From Ovis canadensis (taxonomy: Eukaryota > Chordata > Mammalia > Artiodactyla > Bovidae): 64,000 nucleotides of DNA. The stretch is from the NCBI RefSeq assembly GCF_042477335.2, contig NC_091250.1:129987384-130051383 (forward strand), given 5' to 3'. A model generated the notes under the pieces. It had not been told where the DNA came from, searched no databases, and saw only the letters and a list, made by a program, of their open reading frames with translations. This document shows positions 22,932-35,379 of the stretch, one piece after another (position 1 is the stretch's first letter; each line of letters starts with the position of its first letter). The position numbers were made by a program, and so were the translations under genes.

Positions 22932-23201
22932 ATGGCGGAGCTCGGCAAGAAGTACTGCGTGTACTGCCTGGCCGAGGTGAGCCCGCTGCGCTTCCGCTGC
23001 ACCGAGTGCCAGGACATCGAGCTGTGCCCCGAGTGCTTCTCCGCCGGCGCGGAGATCGGCCACCACCGCCGCTACCACGGCTACCAGCTGGTGGACGGCG
23101 GGCGCTTCACGCTCTGGGGGCCCGAGGCCGAGGGCGGCTGGACCAGCCGCGAGGAGCAGCTGCTGCTGGATGCCATCGAGCAGTTCGGCTTCGGGAACTG
23201 G
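22932..23201 (+). CDS. TADA2B: TADA2B exon 1: ZZ finger and first half of SANT domain
   Basis: Ninety codons begin MAELGKKYCVYCLAEV and end in FGFGNW, followed by a GTGAGC donor at 23202. TADA2B (ADA2b) is the adaptor subunit of the SAGA histone acetyltransferase module, binding and activating GCN5/PCAF in the nucleus. The ZZ zinc finger occupies residues 1-55, with Cys9, 12, 23, 26, 32 and 35 and His45/His49 in the ligand pattern. The SANT domain starts near Trp70 and is split by the intron after Trp90. The ATG lies in AAGATGGCGG, a YY1-type element overlapping the start. The reading frame stays open upstream of the ATG through GC-rich DNA, but the known protein starts here. Confidence 0.97.
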
Positions 23202-23832
23202 GTGAGCCGCAGGGCCCCGGGCGCACCTGCGGGGGTGCGGGCGCCTCGAGGGCGCAGGGGGTGGCGATGGGCGGTGGAGCGGGGGAGGCCCGCGCCCGCC
23301 TCCCCGGGCAGGGCCAGGCACACAGAGAGGGTGAGCCAGCCGCCCAAGGTCACACAGCAGGAAGTAGCGGAGCGGGGCGGGGAGGTGGGGGGGAATCGGG
23401 CCGCGGCTGGCTGCCCCTCAACCCCCACCCCAGGGCAGTTTTCCCAGCCTTTTGGGCTGACCTCTGCTGGTGTCTGCTGAGTACACCCCTTGGGCGAGGC
23501 CAGACTCCCGGGAGGGGAGTCGGGGGGACACAGGCGGCTCTGAGACTTGACAGCAGTAGGGTACCCCAGGAAGGAGTGGGTTTCGCCTGGAGGACAGCGT
23601 GCTGAAGGCCAGAGGAGCTCCTCTCCACGCCCTCCGCCCTGCAGGCAGGCGCTCCTGGTCCTCCCTGCCATCCTCACCGCCACCACCACTCACTTTGTGG
23701 CCTTGTGTCCCCTGCTGGGCACTTGTTGACCCTCGCGTCCCCGTGACACCCTGGGCTTCGTGTGCCCCTGAGTGGGTTCTGCCATGGAGCGTGTGGACCG
23801 GGCCACACTTGACCTTTTGCATTTGGGTCTCT

Positions 23833-23999
23833 CCACTGGGGGCTCAGTTGGTAAGGAGTCTGCCTGCAGTAGACCCTGGGGTTCGATCCCTGGATGGGGA
23901 AGGTCCCCTGGAGAAGGGAAATGGAGAATCCCCGTGGACAGGGGAGCCCGGCGGGCTACAGTCCATGGGTCGCAAAGAGGCACGACTGAGCAACTTCAC
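23833..23999 (+). mobile_element. Bov-tA SINE with internal deletion
   Basis: The head GGGGGCTCAGTTGGTAAGGAG and tail CATGGGTCGCAAAGAGGC are present. About 30 bases of the middle (the ACCCACTCCAGTATTC segment) are missing. Confidence 0.83.
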
Positions 24000-24327
24000 T
24001 GCCTTTCTCTCAAGAGGTTTCTTTGGGGACGTTTATCGGAGAGAACACAGAGCTGGACTGGACTTATTCACATCAGGCTCTCTCTCGAGAGACACGTGGT
24101 GGCTCTTCTCCAGGGGGTTTCTGAGGAGTGCTCTTCGCGCTCTGCAGGAGGCTCTCGTCTGTGTTAGGAGGAGAAGGTCTGGCTGGCTTTTGGCCCATAA
24201 CCACCAGGGATGTGCGGCCACCTCCAGGCGTTGTGAGGAGTGTGGGGGGAGAGACGGGAGCCCACTCCCTTATCTTTCCGGACCCTTCCACATGCTGGTC
24301 CCCCAGCTCCTCGAACCACTCTCCAGC

Positions 24328-24428
24328 AGCACAGCCGTCCCTCGTCATCCACGGGGGATTGTTCCAGAATCCTCCCAGGCCACCAGAACCATCCCATACT
24401 CTGTCCCTTGCCTAAAAGGGCGGAGTAG
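24328..24428 (+). mobile_element. Possible Tigger-like DNA transposon remnant
   Basis: CGTCCCTCGTCATCCACGGG and the following GATTGTTCCAGAA resemble the start of a common mammalian mariner/Tigger-type element. It is short and diverged. Confidence 0.35.
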
Positions 24429-27400
24429 GGTTGAGCCCACGGACGCTGGGGCCCGACCACCGGCCCCTTTCCTGGGCTTGGTGGTGGAGACGTTCTGCAC
24501 TTCTGCCCGCATCCCCAAACCTGTATTTAGTCAGCTTTATTCTGTTGGTCAAGGGAGCCAGTCTTCGGGGACCTGTGCCCATTCTGCAGCCCTGGAATCT
24601 CGAGCCTCTCCGAGCTCCTTAGAGACCCTGCTTCGGGTTCTCAGCTGAGTGCCCGCATCACGGAGGCCACGCTCGGGACCCTCCTCACTGTCCTGAAGTG
24701 CTACCCGTGGATGTGTATGGAGCCTTTGCTCCGTGCTCATCCTTCGAAGGAGTCCGGAAGGAAAGGCTTCAGCCTGGCCTTCACGGGCGTTACAGGGTCG
24801 TGGCGGGCTGGTCCTGAGGTCCAGCCTCCGGTTGCAAACCCATCCCTCCTGTCCCTGTGCGTATCTCCTGGACTCCTTGACCCAGATCTCGCACCTTGAT
24901 CCTTCCGCTCCTTGGGCTGCAAATGGGGTACCATTCTCGGGGGCTTCTTCTGGGTCCAGTTTAGCGGCAGCTCTGTCTTCAGAATCCTCCAGAAGCTAGC
25001 CTCCTCTCACAGCCTCAGTGCAGGCTGATGTCCATCTCTTGCCTGACCACTCCTGGAGCCTCCGGACTGGCCTCTCTGCTTGGTCCCCAGGCCCTGCAGC
25101 CCATTCCAGGCAGCAGGATTGGAGCTGTCTCTGAGGACAGGTCATGTCCCGTCAGCCTGCAGCAGCTTCCAGTTCTATGGAGATGAAACTTGAGGGCCTG
25201 CGAGGTCTTTCAGCGTCTACCTACCCCGGGATCCTTTTGATCATTTGTTATTTCTTCTGTTGAGAGCACTCCCCGCCACCGCCCCAATCATGGTTTGTGT
25301 CTGGTCTTTCTGCTTCCATATCAGTGCTTCAGAGAGACTTCCCTTCCCCGCTTTATTCTTGCAGCTCCTATCTCTGCAGTCGCCGCTAAAAATAGCTGGC
25401 GTGGACCGAGAGGCTCGCTGGGTGCCAGGCACTGTGCTGAACTCGCGTGGTCCCTTGTGAGAGCCTCCCAGCGCAGGTCTGTGCCGCAGGTTTGGACGGA
25501 ATCGTTTGGTGTCCGAGTCTGTGCTCCGAGCACCCCCGTCAGCACTGCCTCCCTGCAGCTCTGCGGAAAATACTCGAAAAGCAAGCCCGGGACTAAGAGA
25601 TGTATTAGAGTATGCCGAGGGAGGCCGGGAGGGAGGGTGCTCTGAAAGCAGTGCTATTTAACTTGCACACGAACCATCTGGAGAGCGTGCTGAAAGGCTC
25701 CGAATCGGGGCAGCAGCAGGCGCAGCTGTTCCCAGAGACAAAGCCGGGGCCTTCTCCCTGCTCAGCAGGCGTTGCGGTCTGGGGTCGGAGGTCCATAGAC
25801 CAGGCCGAGGTGCGGCTCCCCCATCTCTCCCTCTCTGCTCTGGGGCGCCTTTGCCCTGAGCGTCGCTGTGCTGCCTCAGAGACTTCTCTGCGGTGCTGAG
25901 CTGCAGGCTGTGTCCAGGCGCCAGCCCTGAGCCGCGTGCCCCACACAGGCCGCCGTCAGCAGGTGTGGGCTCCAGGGGAGGCGCGTTGCAAGCATGTCTG
26001 CGTGCTCCTCTCAGCAGGCTGTGGGCTGGTTCTTGGTTGAAGAGCGGCAACCCCGAGAATGGAAGGCCCTGGTGCAGAGCCCAGGCTTAACCTCCTGGTA
26101 CGGCAGCAGCGTCTGCTGTGGCTGGGGGGCTGCACGCCCCTGGCTGGAGCCGGGTCTTAACTAGGTGGGGGGTGAATGTGGGGGCCGGGGCTAGGGGACA
26201 GGGACCGGGCCCCACGGGTGGGGGTGGGTGTGGGGACAGTGCTGGAGAGGCAGGTGAGACCGCTGGGATTTCCCTGGTGGCACTCGTGGACACGGGGTCG
26301 TGGGGATTCCGTGGGGACAGGCCCTGCTGAAGTTTGGACCATTTGCTCACAGTCTGTCCCAGGGTCCGGGCCCAGCTGAGAGGCGCCGGCCACAAGGCCA
26401 GGAGGGTTTGGGGATGAGCAGCAGAGAGGACGGGGGTGAGGGGCTGACACCCGTGACGGGAGACAAGAACAGGGCTCAGGGTGGGCGGGGTTCACCGTGT
26501 CCCAACACCATGGGTTTTGAGCCCCCCCGCCCCGGGCAGCTGGTTGTGTGGTGGGCACTGTGCAGGTTCAGGATTGGAAGACACGGACCCTGGGGGGGGA
26601 CGCAAGCACAGATGTGAATGCCAGCTGCACTTTCCCACAGCGCCGCACATTTGTCAGTCGGTTGCTGGAGCATTGACCAGTTTGAAGGAGGCGTGGGCCC
26701 CCCCTACCTCCCGTGGTCAGGAGGACTCCAGGGGCAGGTGGGGTTCACGCTGGCCCCGAAGCTCGATTTCGCGTTGAAAAAGGACGTGGAGTGCTCTGTG
26801 GACTCTGCGAGGCCTTGTGCTGTGAACGTTACATTCAGGCTGATTACCGGAGGCAGGCGGAACGTCTGAACAAGGGCTTCTCCTCTTGTAGAGGACAGTG
26901 GGGCCCGGCAGGCTGGGTGATGCGGACGCGCTGTGTGCCTTCATCATCTGGCACTCGCTGAGGACCCGCTTTGTGTTGGACCCCATGCTACACGCAGAGC
27001 GTCCCCGGGTGAGGTCTGGACACAGCAGGTTACAGAGTGTCCAGGGCCTCTGACGCAGTGGGTTCTCAGCATGGCTGTCTTCCTCAGCATGGTGGAGCCC
27101 CTCTGTGTGTTGGTGGGAAGTGGATAGGTCCATCCTGTGAGCCTCCTGAGAGTGGGGGTCTTAATCGCCATCAAGGAGGGGCAGGGAAGAGCTTGGGTGG
27201 AGAAACCAGCTAGAGTTCAGAGGGTTATACAGAGCAGGGCGTTTATTGTTTTGGGGGGGGGGGCTCTGTGGGACCCTAGTTCCTTGGCTTGGGGTTGAAC
27301 CCTTGGCTCTGCAGAGGGAGCATGGAGTCCACGGGAGTTCCAGGGAAAGGAAGCCCCTGAGCAGTGGGTCTTAGACTTTCAGAGTGAGTGAGGAAACCCT

Positions 27401-27599
27401 GGGAGGCTCCTTAGGCGCAAATCCTGTCGTTCACCCCCGCCACCCCACCCTTCTGAAGTCAGGTCCGGGGTGGTGTGGGAGTCTGCAGTTCCAACAGGGT
27501 CACGGGCTGCTGCTGCTGTGCCAGGGACCCTACTTTAAGAAGCACCGATGCAGCTAGAGTAAGGCTTGCGGCTTGTAAAACTTTTACTGTTCAAAAGAA

Positions 27600-27818
27600 A
27601 GTATATTTTTACTGTGGTAAAGTATATATTATGTATACATGATGTATATATAAAGTATGTGGATACATGTATCTAGTGTATACGTGAAGTATGTATCCTA
27701 ATACTTGATGTGTTATGGTGCACAGTGTACACTTTGTGTGTACATTAGATGCATGTATCCCTGTATACATAAACTTCACGTATACATTATGCATACTTTA
27801 TGAATACATTAGACATAC
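27600..27818. repeat. AT-rich ATGTATAC-type degenerate tandem repeat
   Basis: Self-complementary words (TATACAT, ATGTATAC, TACATGTATC) recur irregularly for about 220 bases. It is probably an expanded and decayed microsatellite; a BovB tail starts at its right edge. Confidence 0.8.
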
Positions 27819-27819
27819 A

Positions 27820-28132
27820 GTGGACTGCAAGGAGATCAAACCAGTCAATCCTAAAGGAAACCAGGCTTAAATATTCATTGGAAGGACTGATGCTGAAGCT
27901 CCAATACTTTGGCCACCTGATGCCAAGATCTGACTCGTTTGAAGATACCCCATGCTGGGAAAGATTGAAGGCAGGAGGAGAAGGGGACAACAGAGGAGGA
28001 GATGGTTGGATGGCATCACCGACTCACTGGACATGAATTTGAGCAAGCTCTGAGAGTGGGTGGTGGACAAGGAGGCTGCAGTCCATGGGGTCGCAGAGGC
28101 AGACACGACTGAGTGGCTGAACTGACTGATGA
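27820..28132 (+). mobile_element. BovB LINE 3'-end fragment
   Basis: From TGGACTGCAAGGAGATC to CTGAACTGACTGATG; diverged with small deletions. Confidence 0.87.
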
Positions 28133-28135
28133 TGT

Positions 28136-28800
28136 AAAGTTTGCCATTTTAACCATTTGTCAGTGTCCAGCTCCGTGGCACGAAGCACGTCAGTGCTGCC
28201 GGGCAGCTGTCACCACTGGCTGGAACTCTCGTGGTGAACAGAAAGTCTTCCTCGTCACACACTAACCCTGTCTCCGTCTCCCACAGCCTCTCTTAGCTGC
28301 TGTTCTGCTTGCAGTCGCTGTGGGCTCACCTGTTCTAAGGACCTCACCTCAGTGGGTTCGCATAATGTCTGTATTCTTGTGCCTGCCTTGTTTCTTAGGA
28401 TAATGTGCCCCGGGTTGGCCAGTGTTGTAGCAGGCGTCAGAACCTCCTTTGTGTTTAAGGTTGAGTAATAAAATAGTCCGTGGTGTGGACGGACCACACT
28501 TTGTTGATCCAGTCGTCTGTGGATGGGCACTCGCTGTCGGGAATGCTTCTGCGGTGAACACGGGTGTCCAGATAGCGCTGAAGTCCTTGTCAGTTCGGGT
28601 GAACACCAGGAGGTGGAATTGTTGGATTGTGAGGTAATCCTGTGTGTTTCTGGAGGACCCGCCATGCGGTTTTTGCAGTGGGGCCTGGGGCTTCGTAAAG
28701 CTCTCTCACAAATATAGCCTGATTTGACCTGAGAAGCTTTAGTCCCCCTGAGGGGCACTCACAGGTGTGAGCTGGTGAATTCTGAGTAGGGAGGAGGACG
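28136..28800 (-). mobile_element. Ancient L1 3'-region fragment
   Basis: GTTTGCCATTTTAACCATTT, then GTGGACGGACCACACTTTG, TGGATGGGCACTCGC and GGAGGTGGAATTGTTGGATT are the antisense landmarks of old mammalian L1 3' regions, heavily diverged. Confidence 0.7.
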
Positions 28801-31710
28801 GGGACCCTGGAACAGAGGGGAGGCTTATGGAGCTTTCTAGCTTTAAAAAAAAAAAAAAAAGACCCATCAAACTGGAGTGGTGGCCGCACCTGGAGTGGCC
28901 TGGGAGGGTGGGCTGAGGTCAGTTCTCGTGGCAGCTGGCCTTGACCCGGCCAGCGGTGCATGCTGGGGGCGGGTTGGGCTGGAGGGCAGGGGGAGCGTCT
29001 GGAGGTGCAGGCGGCCAGCCCAGGGTGTCCTCCCAGCCCTCGAGAGGCCGGCGGGCCATTCCCCTCACTGTAAAAGGTGACCGGCCGGGCTGGAGAGGGA
29101 AATGGCCACATCCAGGGCCCTGTGTGGGTGTGCTGGGCTGGAGTCCTCGCTGCAGGGAGGGCGCGCGCGTACTGGAGGCCAGCGGGGCTGCAGGCCCAGG
29201 TCCGAGTCCAGAGCCCAGGTTGGGTCCTTGGGGCGGGCCGGCCGGCCTGGAGCGCTTTCCGGGGCCTGCGGCTCTGACTTCACTCAGTCCTTCGGGCCCA
29301 CCGCCCCCTCCTTGGCCTTGGACCCCGTGCTCCTGGCCCCGCAGGTGGCTCCTTCTGCCACCCCCTGAGGCCCTGCAGTGTCCTGGCTGGCCCCCGAGGT
29401 CTCTACCCCAGCTGCCCATGCGGTGGGCCCTCTGGTTGCTTCTGTCCCCTTGAGGCATCTTCCTTGAAAGAAGGAAGTGGGAGCCACATCTCCCTGAGGG
29501 AATGTAGCGCGCCTGGCCCTGGAGCCTCGGGAACAAAGCCAGCCTCCTGGCTTCTGCCCCCCAGGCAGACACAAGGCTGGTCAAAAAAGGACGTGCACCC
29601 TTCAGGGTGCCCCAGAGCAGCCCCGCCCACCGACCTGCTTGGGAAGGGTGCCCCGCGACGCGATTGAGAGAGTCGTCCTGATAAAGGCCCCGGTTTGCGC
29701 AGAGACGGGGGACTGGATGCTCTGTGCTGGCAAGAAGTGGGCCTGCGGTGTCCCCCACAAGTCCCAGGGGCCAGAGAGGGTGCCACGGCTGCATCCCTAT
29801 GAGGTGGTCCGTCTGGAAAGGGGAGCGCTGGCACCGCCCTGCCTGTGGGTGGGCTGCACCCCTGGTGCCAGGGTGGGCGAGAGCTGGCCTGTGTTCCTGG
29901 GGTGGCCGCGCCCGAGGTGGTCCTCCCGATGTGGGAGGCAGGGGACGTTGTGCGGAGGATGAGAGGGGGAACCCGTACACGCCTGTGGTTGCTCACGATG
30001 ATGTGTTTTATCCCGACAGAACACTTAAGAGGAGCGATTAGAGATCATAAGCAGGAGCGGAGGCGACACACGCCTCACAGCAGTGAGTAATTGAGCCAGG
30101 ATGTGAGTCTCACTCTGGGCATCACGGACGCCTTCCTGGAGGAGGTGACCTGGGTGGACACAGGCCCTGGAAGCGACGCTAACAGCTTCGTAGTAGGAAT
30201 AACGAAGCCAGCGTCCACAGGCCAAGCCGTGCCCAGCACTGGACCGTCCTGTGACGGTCAGTAGCATCCCCGTAATCCAGACCTGGAGACTGAAGTGCAG
30301 AGAAGATAGTCCCTGACGCGTCCAGGTCCCTCAGCAGTGAAGGGGTGGGGCGTGGAGCGGGCCCGAGGCCCAGCCCCAGGCTGTGCCCAGAGAGGGCAGC
30401 TGGCATTTGTCGGCAGAGGCCAGGTCATAGGGCGGGGGCGGCCTCAGCCGGAAGGGAGAGACCCCGCGGCAGCCCCACCAGGAGCCCCACCGCGGGCTGG
30501 CCTCCGTCTTTTCCCTTTGGTGACCTCATGGGCCCAGTTCAGCATCTCAGAGATGCATTTTATTTTTCAAAGGACTCCAGGAAGCAGCATATTGAACTCT
30601 CCTCACCTTGTTCTAGAAATGGGAGTCTCTTTTCTTTAAGTTCGTGTATAGGAGAACAAACCTCCAGACTTTGGGCTGCTTCCCGGGGTGTTACTGCAAG
30701 CTGGAGTGGGAAAGGGGCTACCTTCAGGCTACAGCTGGGTGCCTTGTTCTGTTTCAGTTGTACTTGAACTTTCCCTTCAAGTCTCTCCCCAAAACTCACT
30801 TCGGCTGCTCCTTGCTCTCCCAGCGGGCCTGTCTGTCTGTCCATCTACCCATCTGGATGAAGCAAAAAAACCTGGACCTTGAACGCGGGAGGGACAGGAC
30901 CTCCCCTCCGCCCACCCTGCCCCCTGCCATCACGGGCCGCTGTAAGGCACAGATGGGACCGTCCCTCCCTGGTGTGACCCACTGACACATGGGGACTGGA
31001 GACGCGCGAGATGAGACGAGCTGGATGCCAGGCCAGCGGCCAGCATGAACTGTCATCGTCGGGGTGTGTCCGTCACTGCTTCCGGGAACCTGTGTGTCCT
31101 CTGTGGACTCCTAGGGTCAGAGCCTGGCTGTCCCCTTCCATCACGACCCTCAGTCTCAGAGCCTGTGGAAGTCAGGCTCCTGTGGACTTTCCCGGGCCTT
31201 CTTCACTGGCGCCGAGCTGACGCGGCGGTCCCCAGGGTCGATTCTCAGCAGTCGCTGGCTGGCATCTCCCCCAGTAGCGGCCTCCCCCTAGGCAGCTGCC
31301 AAGGTGGTGATGCGGGGTCCTGGGGACCTGGTGACAAGGCGCCAGCCCCGCTGCTTTGTGGCTTCATGAACAGCCACTGCCCGGGTCCCTGTGGAGCCAG
31401 AAACCCCTTATGTTAATTGAAGAGGAGCTGGGTCACAGGTGTCCGCGCAGGGCCCACGGCCGTCCGGCCCCTTGCCTGGCGGGGCTGGAGAAACCCAGCC
31501 TGTGTCTGGAGACCGCCCGGCTTCTTATCCCCTGCCGCCCGCCTCCACGAAGGAGGCCCCAGGAGTGTGGACGTTTGCGGAGCAAAACGCGGAGCAGTGG
31601 GCCACGGGCCTGTGGACCTCGAGGAAGCGCGCCTGCGCGCGGCCGGGGGGCGGGGCTGCCTCCCGGAACAGAGGTCGTCTCTTTTAAGGACGCTGTGTTT
31701 TTATATGATG

Positions 31711-32025
31711 CAAGGAGATCCAGCCAGTCAGTCCTAAAGGAAATCAGTCCTGAATATTCATTGGAAGGACTGATGCTGAAGCTGAAACTCCAATACTTTG
31801 GCCACCTGATGCGAAGAACCAACTCACTGGGAAAGACCCTGATGCTGGGAAAGATTGAAGGCAGGAGGAGAAGGGGAGGACAGAGGATGAGATGGTTGGA
31901 TGACATCACCGACTCAATGGACATGAGTTTGAGCAAACTCTGGGAGATGGTGAAGGACAGGGAAGCCTGGCCTGCTGCAGTCGATGGGGTCACAGAGAGT
32001 CGGAAACGACTGAGCGACTGAACTG
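31711..32025 (+). mobile_element. BovB LINE 3'-end fragment
   Basis: From CAAGGAGATCCAGCC to GACTGAGCGACTGAACTGAA. It is open over most of its length, which explains a long frame here that is not a gene. Confidence 0.9.
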
Positions 32026-34365
32026 AATTTTCATGAAAATCTTAGACCAGTTTAAACAGAGAATTGAGGCAGGATTTAACTTTAAAAAAAAAAAAATCCC
32101 TTTTAGTATTACTGAAAAAAGTGGAAAACTAATGCACAGAACCTCCACCTCCCTTCCCGGCACCCCTCTCAGAACGTGAGCGCCTTGCATCTCAAGGCAG
32201 GAAGTTGGTGACACCCGCACAGACCGCCCGTGAGGGTCTGCCCCGGGTGCACACTTCCTCCTGTGTCTCCGGGGCACGCAGGAGTGCTGGCGCGGGCGTG
32301 CGGGGCACCTGTGGTGGGGGGCGGCCCAGGTGCCCCCTCCTGCTTCTCTCATGCTCAGGACTCGTCCTTCGTGTTCAAAACAGGCAGTGCCTGCAGCCAG
32401 CGGAAAGCACCAAGTCCTCAGAAGGCAGACGGCGGAGGGCCTCCCTCCCAGCACCCCCACCCATCCGCTCCGTGCCCTGGGCACCGTGCTGGGGGCCCGG
32501 GCCCCAAGGGAGTGTCTGACGAGCACAGGCGGGCCACCGCCGTCTCCCACGTGCCCTCGCCGCCTCGCGTGGGGGGCTCATAGGGGCCCGGCAGCCTTGC
32601 GGGAGGACGGCTGCACGCCCCTGCCTGCTCCGTCCGCAGGGCGGGAGCTGATGGAGAGGCCCTCGCACAGGTCACGGGGCTGCCTCGGTTCACTCAGGCG
32701 CCGCATCGCTGCCCAGCCTCCCGCTGCGCCCTCGGGCTGTGAGTCTCCCCATCGCCGGGCATCCGAGGGGCGCGGGGGCAGCGCCCTCTCGGAGGGCAGA
32801 GCTCTACCGCAGGGCCGCACTGGACCAGGCCTGGGCCCCCGGCGCTGAGCCGCGCCGCACTGGCGAGGGTTGGACGCTGAGGGCGCGGCTCCCACGGCCT
32901 GGCCGCCCACCCAGCGTGGGCAGCTCAGCTCAGGCTGGTGGCACCCGGCTCCCTGGCGAGCACAGCCTTTCCTTCTGGAAGGACATGTGTCCCGGGGGCT
33001 CCCTGGGCCCGGCTGGGGTGGGCTGGGCTGGGGGAGAGCGTTACCGCCCCCCAACGCCCCCTGTTCCTTTACCGTGAGGACCGCAGGCTCCAAGGCAGGA
33101 GTGCCCAGCCTGGGAGATGGTGACGGTAGTGATGGTTGTGACTCCCTTCTGTTTCTTTGGACAAAACGTTTCCTGGCAAAGGATAACTGCACACTTGGTG
33201 TGAGAAGTTTTTAAAGAAAGAAGCTTGTAGTTTCTCCAGCAGACAGTCTGCTCTCCGCTCTGATCCCCGCTGCCCCTCACGGTGCACAGAGGTGGCCTGG
33301 CAGGGTGGGTCCCAATGTGGCCTTCTCTGCCCCCCTCCCCCGAGCGGCGCCCCCTGGGGAGAGGCTGGCAGGGCAGACGCCGGTCTGGTCCCTCTGAAGG
33401 GCTTCTTGACACCTTCCTCCCCTCTGTGCCCGGTGGTCAGTAGGGTCAGCCCCCCAGGGGACCGGCTGGTTTTCTGGTCGGCCTGTGGGGGTGCAGGGAC
33501 CATCCCGACCGTGGGGCGGGGCGCTGAGCGTCTCTGGGCGGGAGGGCAGAGCCGGGGGAGTGAGGCCGGCGAGGCGCAGTGGCTGCAGGGAGCGAGTGCA
33601 CGCTGCAGGGAGCGAGTGCACACTGCAGGCGGCTGCTTTCTCAAGTGGCTTTAGCGGTTCCCTTTAAGGAAGAGGCCTCTTGGCAGAAGGAAAAGATTGA
33701 GGGACTTGGACAATTTCCTCCCATTAATAACCCTGTGCGCGCAGAGCGGGTCCCTTCTGGAGGCGTGACCTCTGCCTGCAGCCCGGGCCGGTCTCCAGCT
33801 GCTTGCTGGACCCCAGGGGCCGGCAGAAGCGGTGGCCTGACTCTCGGGTCATCTGACCGCCACCCGGGAAAGGAACACACCGGCCCAGGGCCGGGGCATC
33901 AGAGACGGAGCTCAGCCCTTTGTGCTGGGACGCAGGCGGCGCAGTAAGCCGGCTTCCTCCCTGGTGGAGAGGCCCGTGGCCACATCTGTTCTCCTAGTTC
34001 AAAGAGCGGAGAGGTCACTGGAGCCAGTGGGGACCCCCCGCCCCAACCCCAGAGCTCTGGCTGCCCACTCCGGCCTGATTGCTGGCGCGCAGGGCGGCCC
34101 GAGCCCCAGGGAGCCTCTGCTTGTCCTCTTAAGAGAACCAGAAGAGTTGGGGTCTGGGATGTGGCTTTCAGCTTTGCGCTCCAGGCTGGTCGCCCATCTG
34201 GGTCCTGACTTTCTCGGGGCATGGATTCCTCAAAGGTCCTCCCCCCAGCTCCCACATTCAGAGTGGCCGTGGGGGACGGACAGCACGGCGCCCGCAGGGT
34301 GGCGGCGCCCAGGGAACTCCGCGCCTGGCCTGCGCCTGACCCTCTGACGCTTCTTGTCTCTGCAG

Positions 34366-35379
34366 GAGGACATGGCAGCCCACGTCGGCGCTTCCCGGAC
34401 CCCCCAGGAAGTGATGGAGCATTACGTAAGCATGTACATCCACGGCAACTTGGGGAAGGCCTGCATCCCTGACACCATCCCCAACCGGGTGACCGACCAC
34501 ACCTGCCCCAGCGGGGGCCCCCTCTCTCCCAGCCTCACCACCCCCTTGCCTCCCCTAGACATCTCGGTGGCCGAGCAGCAGCAGCTGGGCTACATGCCAC
34601 TGCGGGATGACTACGAGATCGAGTACGACCAGGACGCCGAGACGCTCATCAGCGGGCTCTCGGTCAACTACGATGATGACGACGTGGAGATCGAGCTGAA
34701 GCGCGCGCACGTGGACATGTACGTGCGCAAGCTCCGTGAGCGGCAGCGGCGCAAGAACATCGCGCGAGACTACAACCTGGTGCCCGCCTTCCTGGGCAAG
34801 GACAAGAAGGAGAAGGAGCGGGCGGCGCGGCGCAAGGTCACCAAGGAGGAGAAGGAGCTGCGGCTCAAGCTGCGGCCGCTCTACCAGTTCATGTCGTGCA
34901 AGGAGTTCGATGACCTGTTTGAGAACATGCACAAGGAGAAGATGCTGCGCGCGAAGATCCGCGAGCTGCAGCGCTACCGGCGCAACGGCATCACCAAGAT
35001 GGAAGAGTCGGCGGAGTACGAGGCGGCCCGGCACAAGCGCGAGAAGCGCAAGGAGAACAAGGCGGCTGCGGCTGCTGCCGCGGCAGCAGGGGGCGCCAAG
35101 CGCGGCAAGGAGGACGGCCGGGACGGCGAGTTCGCGGCCATCGAGCACCTGCCAGGCTTCGAGCTCCTGTCGGACCGCGAGAAGGTGCTGTGCAGCTCGC
35201 TGAACCTGAGCCCCGCGCGCTACGTGACCGTGAAGACCATCATCATCAAGGACCACCTGCAGAAGCGCCAGGGCATCCCCTCCAAGAGCCGCCTGCCCAG
35301 CTACCTGGACAAAGTCCTCAAGAAGAGGATCCTGAGCTTCCTCACCGAGAGTGGGTGGATATCCAGGGACGCCTCCTGA
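34366..35379 (+). CDS. TADA2B: TADA2B exon 2: rest of SANT, central region, SWIRM domain
   Basis: After a TTGTCTCTGCAG acceptor (ending 34365) the frame continues EDMAAHVGASRTPQE in phase 0 from Trp90 and runs to a TGA at 35377-35379. With exon 1 it gives 427 residues; the human protein has 420. The SANT domain ends near residue 118. The central acidic/basic helical region contacts the acetyltransferase and partners. Residues around 345-420 form the C-terminal SWIRM domain (FELLSDREKVLCSSLN to FLTESGWISRDAS). Two differences from human stand out: a run of nine alanines then GGA after KRKENK, where human has a short NLAGS-like stretch, and RAARRKV where human has KALKRKI. Third codon positions are almost all G or C. 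Confidence 0.97.
   Translation, partial: EDMAAHVGASRTPQEVMEHYVSMYIHGNLGKACIPDTIPNRVTDHTCPSGGPLSPSLTTPLPPLDISVAEQQQLGYMPLRDDYEIEYDQDAETLISGLSVNYDDDDVEIELKRAHVDMYVRKLRERQRRKNIARDYNLVPAFLGKDKKEKERAARRKVTKEEKELRLKLRPLYQFMSCKEFDDLFENMHKEKMLRAKIRELQRYRRNGITKMEESAEYEAARHKREKRKENKAAAAAAAAAGGAKRGKEDGRDGEFAAIEHLPGFELLSDREKVLCSSLNLSPARYVTVKTIIIKDHLQKRQGIPSKSRLPSYLDKVLKKRILSFLTESGWISRDAS

Larger units (their letters stand above)
23202..34365 (+). other. TADA2B: TADA2B intron 1
   Basis: Bounded by GTGAGC and TGCAG. It is GC-rich throughout. It contains a Bov-tA (23833-23999), a possible Tigger-like DNA transposon remnant (24328-24428), possible L2-like sequence (about 24,980-25,360), an AT-rich ATGTATAC-type tract (27,600-27,818), BovB tails (27820-28132, 31711-32025), an old L1 fragment (28136-28800) and poly-A runs. 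Short direct repeats occur, e.g. two 20-bp CTGCAGGGAGCGAGTGCAC units at 33583-33622. No exon was recognised. Confidence 0.75.

Noticed and set aside
22580-23605. Plus frame reading through the TADA2B promoter and exon 1
   Set aside because: It is in another frame from TADA2B over exon 1 and merely reflects lack of stops in CpG-island DNA.
28919-29980. 353-codon minus frame in TADA2B intron 1
   Set aside because: Pro/Arg/Gly-rich with no domain, in a GC-rich intron where several overlapping frames are open on both strands.
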